Program-made: the position numbers and the translations under genes | The notes under the pieces: generated by a model | Seen by the model: the letters and a program-made list of their open reading frames with translations, nothing else | Told to the model about the DNA's origin: nothing | Databases searched by the model: none | Assembly: GCA_021815005.1 (NCBI GenBank) | Contig: JAKAHL010000155.1 | Span: forward strand, 1 to 5,380 | Reading direction: 5' to 3' | DNA: 5,380 bases | DNA from: Chloroflexota bacterium | Lineage (GTDB): Bacteria > Chloroflexota > Limnocylindria > Limnocylindrales > CSP1-4 | Shown: piece after piece, positions 5,357 through 5,380 of the stretch | Position numbering within the stretch: position 1 is the stretch's first letter | How the letters are laid out: each line of letters starts with the position of its first letter

Positions 5357-5380
5357 GCGGCGCGCAGCGTCCCGGCGGCG
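5353..5380 (+). CDS. Start of the next gene, probably the partner ABC exporter subunit (partial)
   Basis: Only nine codons fit in the window (MSGAQRPGG). The ATG overlaps the preceding stop as ATGA and has a strong ribosome site, so a coupled gene is well supported. A Gly/Pro/Arg-rich, unconserved N-terminus is common in the second subunit of such exporter pairs. Because the upstream subunit is degenerate it needs a competent partner, and that partner is usually encoded next. Its identity is therefore inference from context, not from its own sequence. Confidence 0.6.

Overview
The window is very GC-rich DNA from a bacterium, with G or C at most third codon positions, GTG and TTG starts, and genes that lack a Shine-Dalgarno site next to genes with a strong one. 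The gene content (a GT87-type membrane glycosyltransferase, a luciferase-like F420/flavin oxidoreductase, a class I methyltransferase and a MarR-controlled ABC exporter pair) fits a high-GC Actinomycetota or Chloroflexota genome, perhaps a soil or freshwater lineage. This is inference from composition and protein style; no rRNA or marker gene is present.

Layout. Positions 1-57 are a GC-rich tail with a hairpin. Positions 58-960 (minus strand) encode a compact, 300-residue polytopic GT87/DUF2029 protein. A short divergent control region (961-1086) separates it from a plus-strand pair: an LLM-class (luciferase-like) oxidoreductase (1087-1995) and, 3 bases later, a class I SAM-dependent methyltransferase (1999-2799). 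Both divergent genes have a -10-like hexamer just upstream of the start codon and no Shine-Dalgarno site, which suggests leaderless mRNAs.

Positions 2800-3128 are a 329-base gene-free stretch in two parts. The left part holds a hairpin after the methyltransferase stop and a nested cluster of 8-, 9- and 26-bp direct repeats. The right part is an AT-rich island (18 G/C of 47 bases at 3055-3101) with a good sigma70-type promoter and an 11-bp-arm inverted repeat just after the predicted transcription start.

Positions 3129-5380 form a tightly packed operon: a MarR repressor (3129-3632), an ABC exporter half (3629-5356, TTG start inside TTGA) and the first codons of the next gene (5353 onward, ATGA overlap). 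The first ABC subunit has Asp in place of the catalytic Glu and Gln in place of the switch His. That is the signature of the degenerate half of a heterodimeric exporter, so the truncated downstream gene is very probably its catalytically competent partner. The simplest reading is a self-regulated, ligand-induced multidrug or toxin export cassette, with the inverted repeat as the MarR operator.

I found no clear undescribed multi-gene system. The points most worth following are the candidate MarR operator, the degenerate NBD pairing, the repeat cluster, the leaderless divergent promoters and the tightly coupled oxidoreductase-methyltransferase pair of unknown substrate.
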